Shown piece after piece: positions 7,827 through 14,791 of a DNA stretch of 36,157 nucleotides (position 1 is its first letter; every line of letters starts with the position of its first letter). Both the position numbers and the translations under genes were made by a program. The notes beneath the pieces are model-generated. The model was not told the DNA's origin. It searched no databases and saw only the letters and a list, made by a program, of their open reading frames with translations. The stretch covers positions 1 through 36,157 of the forward strand of contig CABUXL010000017.1 in NCBI GenBank assembly GCA_902495525.1, written 5' to 3'. This DNA comes from an uncultured Collinsella sp. Lineage in GTDB: Bacteria; Actinomycetota; Coriobacteriia; Coriobacteriales; Coriobacteriaceae.

Positions 7827-9716
7827 ATGAACGGAGTTTTGCTCATGGTTGTGGCCGCGGCGGTGCTCGCCTGCGGCTATCTGGGCTACGGCCGCTGGCT
7901 GGCCAACAAGTGGGGCGTTGACAAAGAGGCCCTCACGCCGGCCAAGCGCATGAAGGACGGCAAGAGCTTCTCGCCCGTCTCCGCCTTCACCGCGTTCTCG
8001 CACCAGTTCAGCTCGATCTGCGGTGCTGGCCCTGTTACGGGTACGATCGTCGCCATGGCCTTTGGCTGGCTGCCCGTCGTGCTCTGGGTCCTCGTCGGCG
8101 GCATCTTCTTTGGTGCCGTCCACGACTTTGGTGCCCTGTACGCTTCGATGAAGAACAACGGCAAGTCGCTCGCTCAGCTCATCGAGAAGTACATCGGCAA
8201 GACCGGCCGTCGCCTGTTCCTGCTGTTCTGCTGGCTGTTCTGCATCATCGTCATCGCCGCTTTCACCGACATGGTCTGCAAGACGTTCATGTTCACCCCG
8301 GCCGTTGACGCTTCTGGTGCTGCTACCGGTGCCGTCGACTTCACCAAGTCCTATGCCGCCGGCTGCGCTGGTACCATCTCCATCCTGTTCACCTTCGTCG
8401 CTATCGCCTTTGGTTGGGCCCAGAAGAAGTTCAACCTCACCGGCGCTGCCGAGTTCGTCACCGGCGTGGTCCTCATGGTTCTCATGTTCGCCGTCGGTAT
8501 GCAGTTCCCGGTCTACCTGGATAAGTTCCAGTGGTTCGCCGTCGTCATGGTCTACCTGGTCTTCGCTGGCGCTATGCCCATCCAGATGCTCAAGACCCCG
8601 CGTGACTACCTCACTTCCATCATGATGATCGTCATGATCGTCTGCGCTGTCCTCGGCATCGTCGTCTTGGGCGTCAACGGTCAGGCCACTATCACCGCTC
8701 CGGTCTTCACCGGCTTCTCCACTGCCTCCGGCATGATGTTCCCGGTCCTGTTCGTCTCCGTCGCTTGCGGTGCTCTCTCCGGTTTCCACAGCCTCGTTTC
8801 TTCCGGCACCTCTTCTAAGCAGGTCGAGAAGGAGCAGGACGCCGTCAAGGTCGGTTACGGCGCCATGATCGTCGAGTCCTTCGTCGGCATCCTTGCCATC
8901 ATCGTTGCCGGCATCATGTTCTCCGATATGAACACCGCCGGTACCGGCGCCCTCAACGCTGGTGTCGCTTCCACCCCGTTCCAGATCTTCGCCGCTGGCA
9001 TCTCTCGCGGTATGCAGGCCTTCGGTGTTGACGGCACGCTCGCTACCGTCTTTATGACCATGAACGTCTCCGCTCTGGCCCTGACCTCGCTCGACGCCGT
9101 CGCCCGCATCGCCCGCACCTCGTTCTCCGAGTTCTTTGCTCAGACCAACGACGCCCTGGCCATCGAGTCCAAGGCCGGCTACATGAAGGTCCTCGGCAAC
9201 CCCTGGTTCGCCACGGTCGTTACCCTGCTTCCTGGTCTCGCCCTCGCTTTTGGTGGCTATGCCAACATCTGGCCGCTCTTTGGTGCTTCCAACCAGCTGC
9301 TCGGCGGCATGACCATGATCACCCTCGCCGTGTTCTGCAAGTGCACCGGCCGCAAGGGCTGGATGCTCTATGTGCCCGTCGCCTTCCTGCTCTGCTGCAC
9401 CTTCACCTCGCTGGTCCAGAGCGCCATGGGCTGCATGACCGCCGTCCAGGCCTACGGTTTCTTCGGTACCATCCCGGCTACTGCCACCACGGCCGCCGTC
9501 TCCGTCGCCGCCACCAAGGGCCTGCAGCTCGTCTTTGCCGTCCTGCTGATGGTCCTGGGCCTCATCGTTGCCGTTAACTGCCTCAAGGAGTTCTTCGGCA
9601 AGGAGGCTGGCTCCATGCCCGACGAGGATCCCGAGTGGTCCGAGATGGGCAAGGCCGAGTATGGCCGCACTGCTGCTGCCGAGACTCCCGTCGACGCCGA
9701 GGCCGCCAAGGCTTAG
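7827..9716 (+). CDS. cstA: CstA family carbon starvation / pyruvate or peptide transporter
   Basis: A polytopic membrane protein of 629 residues with well over ten hydrophobic segments. The family signature SAFTAFSHQFSSICGAGPVTG is near residues 50-70, followed by GWLPVVLWVLVGGIFFGAVHDFGALYAS and GKSLAQLI. CstA/BtsT relatives in enterobacteria take up pyruvate or small peptides when carbon is short. Which substrate applies here cannot be told from sequence. AGAGGAGGAA gives a strong ribosome binding site for the ATG at 7827. The gene is monocistronic, bounded upstream by an attenuator-like leader and downstream by a terminator. Third positions are strongly C-biased, suggesting high expression. 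The large antisense frame over it is a shadow of this bias. Confidence 0.93.
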   Translation: MNGVLLMVVAAAVLACGYLGYGRWLANKWGVDKEALTPAKRMKDGKSFSPVSAFTAFSHQFSSICGAGPVTGTIVAMAFGWLPVVLWVLVGGIFFGAVHDFGALYASMKNNGKSLAQLIEKYIGKTGRRLFLLFCWLFCIIVIAAFTDMVCKTFMFTPAVDASGAATGAVDFTKSYAAGCAGTISILFTFVAIAFGWAQKKFNLTGAAEFVTGVVLMVLMFAVGMQFPVYLDKFQWFAVVMVYLVFAGAMPIQMLKTPRDYLTSIMMIVMIVCAVLGIVVLGVNGQATITAPVFTGFSTASGMMFPVLFVSVACGALSGFHSLVSSGTSSKQVEKEQDAVKVGYGAMIVESFVGILAIIVAGIMFSDMNTAGTGALNAGVASTPFQIFAAGISRGMQAFGVDGTLATVFMTMNVSALALTSLDAVARIARTSFSEFFAQTNDALAIESKAGYMKVLGNPWFATVVTLLPGLALAFGGYANIWPLFGASNQLLGGMTMITLAVFCKCTGRKGWMLYVPVAFLLCCTFTSLVQSAMGCMTAVQAYGFFGTIPATATTAAVSVAATKGLQLVFAVLLMVLGLIVAVNCLKEFFGKEAGSMPDEDPEWSEMGKAEYGRTAAAETPVDAEAAKA

Positions 9717-9756
9717 TCGACCTGACGAGTTGAACGTCACATCTATATGACTCGGA

Positions 9757-9795
9757 AAGACCGGGTCCGCGACTTCGCGGGCTCGGTCTTTTTTT
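9757..9795 (+). terminator. Intrinsic terminator of cstA
   Basis: The stem runs from AAGACCG at 9757-9763 to CGGTCTT at 9784-9790. It has an inner helix CCGCG/CGCGG and a long T-run through 9795. Confidence 0.9.
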
Positions 9796-9900
9796 CATGC
9801 AAAAGCGGGTGACGCTCGAGTGTTCTCACAGATGTTTTGCATGGATAAGGGCGCGCGTTGTACCATATAGACGTATATGTGTGCATATGAAAGGGACCCC

Positions 9901-12072
9901 GTGGCCAAGACGGTATATTCCGATAACCAAAATAATGTCGATGCCCTGGCTGAGCGTCTGAGCAGCCAGACGTCGCTTTCTGCCGAGCGTGCCAAGCTGG
10001 TTGCCTACGACCTGCTTTGCCGCAAGGCGCTCAAGATTAAGTCGAGTGCGCTGGCGCAAATTTTTCGCTCCGTCGATAAGGAATGCGACACAAAGGCGAT
10101 GCGCGATGAGCTTATCGCGGCAAATATCGTGACCAAGATCGAGGGTAGCGGCATTAACGGGCGCCCGGCGTTCTATACCATCAATGCCGAGATCCGCGAT
10201 GTCCAGGAGCAGCCTGTCGAGTCCGTCGAAGATTTTGTCGTCGAGGATTCCGCTGACGTACCTGCTGTGGAAGAAGCTGCTCCGCGTGAGCATGTCGATA
10301 CCGATGAGTTGCTCGATGAGAACGTCGTGCGTGCCTTTACGGCCAAGGCAGGACGCGGCGGTTTTGGCGGGGGTGGCAAGCGCGATGCGCAGCGCCGCGC
10401 CCAGCAGGAGCGCTTCCGTCGCGCCGTTGCTCAAAAGGGTGAGACGGATGCTGAGACCGTCGAGGAAAAGTCCGTTGGGATGCAGGAGCCGACTCGCACT
10501 CAAGAGCATGCTGAGATCCAGGAGCCCAAGCGTCGCCGCGGTGCCCACTTTAAGGCTGAGCAGCGAGGTATTGCATGCGAGGTCCAGGATTCCGTCGAGG
10601 CTGCTGACGCGTCCGATGAACCGGTCAAGAAGGCTCCGGGTTCATGCCGTCCCGGACGTGGTTTTGCGGGGCGCGCGTATCCCGTAAGGCATCAGGAGAA
10701 GAGCGAACCGGCTTCGACCACTCAGGACGAGAAGGCCGTTGAGCCGGCGGCTCGCGAACAGAAGCCTGTTGAGCCGCAGCTTGAGGTCGATGCCGAGGCC
10801 AAGGGCCAGCAGCCTACTGATGAGCAGGCGGAGCAGGGCGCGTCGAGCAAGCCTCGCCGCCGTCGCCATCGTGGGGGCCGCAGTTCCCATGCCGAGACTG
10901 CAGCCGAGAAGACCACGCCGCAGGACGAAGATGCGAAGGTCGAGGTTTCTTCGGGGCAGCCTAAGCGCCAGCCGGCGAAGGAGAGCAAGTCCAATCGTCC
11001 GCAGAAGCAGGCGCCTATGCCGAAGCGCGAGCGCAATTCCCAAGGCGATTCTAAGCGCAAGTCTCAGAAGAAGCCGGAGTCTACCGCAGCAGATACTGCT
11101 GCCCAGCAGCCCAAGTCGGCAGTCCACGGCGAGGTCTCGGCGTTTGCCCTTGCCCGCGTTTTAGGCAGGCAGCTGCTCAAAGTTGTCCCTACGCCTACGG
11201 CGCTCTCTAAGATCAAGGAGCAGCAGACACAGATCGTAAAGGTCGAGGGCAAGGACGGCAAAAAGGCTCCGCAGCGCACTCAGCACAACGAGATGTCCAA
11301 CCGCAAGATTGCCGAGGAAATCGCAATCATCCAGGCTTGGATCGAGCAGAACCGAGGTGCCGATACGCCGGTTGCCTCGCGCCGCCAGCGTGCCTACCAG
11401 ATCTTTAACGACGAGAAGGCTTTTGACGGCAAGCACGGTGAGCGCCTGATCAGACGCATGACCGAAAAGGGCATCAGCATGCAGGCGATCAAGGTCGCCC
11501 CCAATCGCCCCGTGCACTTTACGGGCTTCTTTACGCTGGGAGCCGACAAGCCGTTCATTATGGTCGAGAACCTGGACACCTACGACGAGATCGTCAAGCT
11601 GCTGCGTGGCCGCAAGCACGCCAAGCTCTTTGGCATCAAGGTGGGCGGCGTGATTTTTGGCGGCGGATGCAAGGCGAGCGTCTCGCATGCCTTGGACGAT
11701 TATCTGGCCGAGATTGGCTATCGCTTTAACTACGTCTACTACGTAGGCGATATCGATCGCGAGGGCGCGCGCATCGTCGAACAGGCTCGCAATGCCAATG
11801 TGGTTGAGATTCGCCTGCATGCCGGCATGTACCGCGCCATGCTCGCCGAGCATAAGCGTCGCGTGAAGGCCGGCGGCGAGTGCGAGCCCGCGGCTGCCAA
11901 CCAGGGCGTGCCGCAGAACCTGGCAGCGACGATCAAGGATCTGCCCATGGTTACGCGCGTGCAGTTCCGCAACGTGCTGCGCGAGGGCGGGCGCATTCCG
12001 CAGGAGATTCTGATGACCGCAGACTATCGGGATGGCGACTCGGGAAGCTTCGACCGCATGCTGAACAATTAG
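9901..12072 (+). CDS. Unknown protein with C-terminal JetD/Topo VI-like TOPRIM domain
   Basis: A 723-residue protein. A GTG start at 9901 is chosen because AAAGGGA sits just before it; an upstream in-frame ATG at 9877 has no such site. Residues about 1-95 are compact and look like a winged-helix segment ending in GRPAFYTINAEI. Residues about 100-430 are low-complexity, rich in E, Q, K, P and R, with RG-rich patches GRGGFGGGGKR and KPRRRRHRGGR that could bind nucleic acid. The last 300 residues are conserved-looking: IMVENLDTYDEI supplies an acidic Glu, VIFGGGCKASVSHALDDYL follows, and YYVGDIDREGARI supplies a DxD pair. This Glu...DxD order is the TOPRIM metal site, and the pattern resembles JetD (DUF2220) of Wadjet systems. 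No JetA, JetB or JetC gene is nearby. A nuclease role is inference. Confidence 0.75.
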   Translation: MAKTVYSDNQNNVDALAERLSSQTSLSAERAKLVAYDLLCRKALKIKSSALAQIFRSVDKECDTKAMRDELIAANIVTKIEGSGINGRPAFYTINAEIRDVQEQPVESVEDFVVEDSADVPAVEEAAPREHVDTDELLDENVVRAFTAKAGRGGFGGGGKRDAQRRAQQERFRRAVAQKGETDAETVEEKSVGMQEPTRTQEHAEIQEPKRRRGAHFKAEQRGIACEVQDSVEAADASDEPVKKAPGSCRPGRGFAGRAYPVRHQEKSEPASTTQDEKAVEPAAREQKPVEPQLEVDAEAKGQQPTDEQAEQGASSKPRRRRHRGGRSSHAETAAEKTTPQDEDAKVEVSSGQPKRQPAKESKSNRPQKQAPMPKRERNSQGDSKRKSQKKPESTAADTAAQQPKSAVHGEVSAFALARVLGRQLLKVVPTPTALSKIKEQQTQIVKVEGKDGKKAPQRTQHNEMSNRKIAEEIAIIQAWIEQNRGADTPVASRRQRAYQIFNDEKAFDGKHGERLIRRMTEKGISMQAIKVAPNRPVHFTGFFTLGADKPFIMVENLDTYDEIVKLLRGRKHAKLFGIKVGGVIFGGGCKASVSHALDDYLAEIGYRFNYVYYVGDIDREGARIVEQARNANVVEIRLHAGMYRAMLAEHKRRVKAGGECEPAAANQGVPQNLAATIKDLPMVTRVQFRNVLREGGRIPQEILMTADYRDGDSGSFDRMLNN

Positions 12073-12074
12073 AT

Positions 12075-12098
12075 TCCGCCGTTCTACCGAACGGCGGA
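12075..12098 (+). terminator. Hairpin after the TOPRIM gene, possible weak terminator
   Basis: A perfect 10-bp stem (TCCGCCGTTC, loop TACC, GAACGGCGGA) starts two bases after the stop codon. Only CTTCTTG follows rather than a full T-run, so termination may be partial or factor-aided. Confidence 0.55.
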
Positions 12099-12110
12099 CT
12101 TCTTGACGCT

Positions 12111-12216
12111 GCGAGGGGCCCTGGCACGGCAATCTGACGTTCAACTTCGGCGGCGCGACCAGAAGGTCAGCGCCGCCTTGTTTCACGTCACCTTGCCATA
12201 CCAGGGCCCCTCTCGC
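12111..12216. repeat. Long nested palindrome
   Basis: Outer arms of about 20 bases (GAGGGGCCCTGGCACGGCAA at 12113-12132 and its near-complement at 12193-12212, two mismatches) enclose a second hairpin: GGCGGCGCGACC at 12149-12160, loop AGAA, and GGTCAGCGCCGCC at 12165-12177 with one bulged A. No reading frame or U-tract explains it. Its layout, unique outer arms around an inner hairpin, is like that at 29994-30124. Confidence 0.65.
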
Positions 12217-12224
12217 TGTCACGT

Positions 12225-12271
12225 CCAAAACATCGAGGTTAAGTGGCCTCCTGTTCGTGCGGAACTCGCGA
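12225..12271 (+). repeat. Palindromic 3'-end repeat, copy B (degenerate)
   Basis: Contains TTAAGTGGCCTC followed by CGTGCGGAACTCGCGA, matching the right half of copy A (7348-7416) almost exactly. The left side of the inner hairpin is shortened, GAGG in place of a full complement, as if five bases were lost. Continuing sequence CAAACTTAATGCC also resembles the right arm of copy C near 30094. Like the other copies it is downstream of a plus-strand gene. Confidence 0.6.
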
Positions 12272-12453
12272 CAAACTTAATGCCCGGCCCGTCGGGGCCA
12301 CACGCCATTTTGTAGATGACGGCTCGCTTTTCGGAACGGGGCTGATATTTTCTTGATGTAAGGCGCTCTTGGTCCTAATGGGCTTGGGGCGCCTTCGCGT
12401 TTCCTCGGCTTCGCACCCTTGCGGGTTCGAATTCCTCCGCTTGCCCACAAGAA

Positions 12454-12485
12454 AGCGCTCCAGGTTCATAAGGGCCTGGAGCGCT
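12454..12485 (-). terminator. Terminator of tRNA-Gln
   Basis: A perfect 11-bp stem, AGCGCTCCAGG at 12454-12464 with CCTGGAGCGCT at 12475-12485, followed on the minus strand by TTTCTTG. It lies 13 bases past the 3' end of the tRNA. Confidence 0.75.
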
Positions 12486-12498
12486 GTGTTCTTAAGGG

Positions 12499-12570
12499 CT
12501 GGGACGGAGGGATTCGAACCCCCAACAGCCGGCACCAAAAACCGGAGTTCTACCGTTGAACTACGTCCCA
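12499..12570 (-). tRNA. tRNA-Gln (anticodon TTG)
   Basis: The minus strand folds as a tRNA. The 7-bp acceptor stem TGGGACG/CGTCCCA begins with the U1-A72 pair usual for glutamine tRNA and has G as discriminator. There is a D arm with AACGGTAGAAC, an anticodon loop TTTTGGT with TTG at positions 34-36, and a T arm GGGGGTTCGAATCCCTC. The 3' CCA is not encoded. No attachment-site duplication or integrase is seen next to it. Confidence 0.93.
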
Positions 12571-12608
12571 ATGTGTGGTGTTGCCCAAAAGCAACTCGTT
12601 TAGTTTAC

Positions 12609-13514
12609 CTAATCTGCGAGGGCATCGCAAACACCATCGAGCAGGCGTACGGCGAGTGTCTGCGCGTCGCTGGCCGTGAAAGTGCCGTTGTAGCGCGTCA
12701 TGCCCGTGAGCTCAATGCGAATGCGAGCCGGCTTCTGCTGCGCGGCGACATTGGCAGTGCGGATGCGCTGGGCCAGGTTGTGGCACTCGGCGAGGGCAAT
12801 CGTGGCGCGCGGTGCGGCGTCGGCGGGCAGCTCGTCGCTTGCGATTTCGAGCACCAGGTCAACGTCGGTTGGGACCTCGGAGTCGCAGAGCATCATGCCG
12901 CTGTTGTCGGTCGTTGCCGTGGCGATATTCCACATGCGCGACGCAACACTGCGCGCGATGGGGTCCTCGCCGATAACGGCAATCTGGAAGCGCTCGAGCA
13001 CGTTGGCGGCGCGAGCAAAACCGATGCGGGACTCGGCTTCGGTGACCGAGGGCTTGCCCTCCCACACATGGTGCAGGCGGTTGATGTAGGCGTAGGTGTC
13101 CTGGAAGGCCATGCCGTCGGCAAACAGGCCGACATTTTCCTGGAACTGCTGCAGGGCGGCCTCGGTATGCGGACCAAAGTAGCCGTCGTCTTCGCCACAG
13201 GCAAAGCCCAAAACGTTGAGAGCGCGCTGCAGGGCCTGCACATCGGCGCCATGGAAATTGGGCATGCGCAGATAGAGGGTGCGGTCGCCCAGCTTATACG
13301 AAGCGTCTACAAGGGCGCTCCAACAGGGGATATCGACGGCATGACCGGCAGCAAGGCCGCTGTCGAGCCTGAAGGTGCTGACGGCCTGCTCAGTGGTGGC
13401 TCCAAAGTACTTGTCGGTGACTTCGGCGGCATCAATCGTGTAGCCGAGCTGCAGGAGACGAGACTGCACGTCCTCGACGGCTGCTCCTTGCATGCCCGTT
13501 GTAATAGGTTCCAT
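12609..13514 (-). CDS. Peptidoglycan-binding protein with degenerate amidase-like C-terminal domain
   Basis: A 301-residue protein with no signal peptide or membrane segment. Two PG_binding_1 repeats occupy about residues 1-65 (GAAVEDVQSRLLQLGY, FGATTEQAVSTFR) and 75-140 (GADVQALQRALNVLGF, FGPHTEAALQQFQ). The remaining 160 residues resemble the Amidase_3 fold in layout (VDLVLEIASDEL, AQRIRTANVAAQ, ARIRIELTGMTRYNG) but lack the zinc-binding His and Glu motifs of active amidases. The layout recalls CwlM, the catalytically inactive mycobacterial regulator of peptidoglycan precursor synthesis. The CwlM comparison is inference. AAAGGGG upstream supports the ATG at 13514. It lies between tRNA-Gln and the polyprenyl synthase, both on the same strand. 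Confidence 0.7.
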   Translation of the reverse strand: MEPITTGMQGAAVEDVQSRLLQLGYTIDAAEVTDKYFGATTEQAVSTFRLDSGLAAGHAVDIPCWSALVDASYKLGDRTLYLRMPNFHGADVQALQRALNVLGFACGEDDGYFGPHTEAALQQFQENVGLFADGMAFQDTYAYINRLHHVWEGKPSVTEAESRIGFARAANVLERFQIAVIGEDPIARSVASRMWNIATATTDNSGMMLCDSEVPTDVDLVLEIASDELPADAAPRATIALAECHNLAQRIRTANVAAQQKPARIRIELTGMTRYNGTFTASDAQTLAVRLLDGVCDALAD

Positions 13515-13652
13515 GAACGAACCCCTTTCGGCGTACCATTCGTACTATTTGAGCGTCTGTCGGATAGACAACGCAAAGGGATGCATAAACATGCACTCAA
13601 CAGTGTAGCAAGTTGTGCCTAAATACGCTGCTGACAGGTTTTATAACCTCCG

Positions 13653-14678
13653 TTAGTTAAGGCGCTCCACAAAGAAATCTGCCATGGAGAGGAACAGCTC
13701 ACGTGCGTGCGGATCAAGCTCAACGTTCTCGATGGCCGCTTTGGCCTTAGCGGTCAGGTCGAGCGCGTAAGTGTGGGCGTAATCGATAGAGCCGGCCTCT
13801 TGGAAGATCTCCACGGCGCGTGCGAGCTGCGCGGGATCATCGGTGCCCGAGGAAAGAATCGCCTCGACCTCGTCGTGGTGGTGCTCATCAGAGAGGGCGT
13901 GTACGGCGACAAGCGTGCGCTTGCCCTCGGTGATGTCGGTGCGGAAGTCCTTGTTGGCGGCTTCCTTAGTGCCGACAAGGTTGAGCAGGTCGTCCTGAAT
14001 CTGAAAGGCAAGGCCTGTGTGTAGGCCAAAGGCGCGCAGCGCTTCGATTTGCTCATCGCTGCCGCCGCCGATAATGGCTCCGGCGGCAAGCGGCGTGGCT
14101 CCGCTGTAAAACGCGGTCTTGTGCGTCGCCATGTCCAGGTAGTCATCAACCGAGATATCAAAGCGCCCGTCACGGACCCAACCCAGGTCGAGTGCTTGAC
14201 CCTCAATGGTGCGGACGATCATCTCGGTAAGCTCGTGGAGCACGCGCAGCTTCACGTCGGACTCCAGCGTGGGGTCGTCGAGAACCGTCTTGGTGACCAT
14301 GGTGAGCGCCAGGTCGCCACAATTGATGGCAAGGCCCGTGCCCTCGGTAAGGTGCATACAGGGCTTGCCTCGACGAAGCTGTCCGTTGTCGGCGATGTCG
14401 TCGTGGATCAGCGCGCCCGACTGGAAATGCTCGATGGCTGCCGCGGCGCTGCGGGCGCTCTCAAAGCTGCCGCCCACTGCGGTTGCGGCGAGCATGCAGA
14501 TAAGCGGGCGGTGGCGCTTGCCGGCGTTGGCCGTAAAAGCCGAGAGCGGCGCGTACAGGTAGCGCTCGATATCGGCAGAGGTCGCCTGTCCGTCAAAGAA
14601 CGTGGCCAGATAGTCGTTAATCTGGTCAAAGTGTTGGGCTAAAAAGCTGGTAAACGGACTGGACACGGGTTCTCGCAT
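13653..14678 (-). CDS. Polyprenyl diphosphate synthase
   Basis: An all-alpha trans-prenyltransferase that condenses isopentenyl diphosphate with an allylic diphosphate, giving chains for quinones or carrier lipids; the chain length cannot be read here. The first Asp-rich motif is HDDIADNGQLRRGKP and the second is FQIQDDLLNLVG, where the usual third Asp is Asn, as in several actinobacterial homologues. GKRHRPL near the N-terminus binds the diphosphate. The start is uncertain: the ATG at 14678 gives 341 residues, whereas one at 14717 would add 13 residues with no ribosome binding site. It follows the PTS gene on the same strand after 113 bases. Confidence 0.88.
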   Translation of the reverse strand: MREPVSSPFTSFLAQHFDQINDYLATFFDGQATSADIERYLYAPLSAFTANAGKRHRPLICMLAATAVGGSFESARSAAAAIEHFQSGALIHDDIADNGQLRRGKPCMHLTEGTGLAINCGDLALTMVTKTVLDDPTLESDVKLRVLHELTEMIVRTIEGQALDLGWVRDGRFDISVDDYLDMATHKTAFYSGATPLAAGAIIGGGSDEQIEALRAFGLHTGLAFQIQDDLLNLVGTKEAANKDFRTDITEGKRTLVAVHALSDEHHHDEVEAILSSGTDDPAQLARAVEIFQEAGSIDYAHTYALDLTAKAKAAIENVELDPHARELFLSMADFFVERLN

Positions 14679-14791
14679 TCTTTCTGAGGTTGCATTGATG
14701 CAATATGCAGACAACATATTGCCACATCAGGGCGTTTGGCGCGGCAGTTTTGGCGATTTAGGACAACGGGCGTGCGTTTGATGGAGCGTGC

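Noticed and set aside
7668..9740. A 690-codon open frame on the minus strand, opposite cstA
   Set aside because: It mirrors cstA codon for codon, with Gly/Asp/Glu/His composition typical of antisense reading of a C-biased membrane protein gene; no ribosome binding site or known domain.
9901..12072. A full Wadjet defence system
   Set aside because: Only a JetD-like domain is present; no JetA, JetB or JetC gene lies in the window.
12376..12448. A second tRNA or tRNA remnant on the plus strand near tRNA-Gln
   Set aside because: GGGTTCGAATTCCTCCG resembles a T arm, but the acceptor ends match at only 5 of 7 positions and no anticodon arm could be found. At most a decayed fragment.
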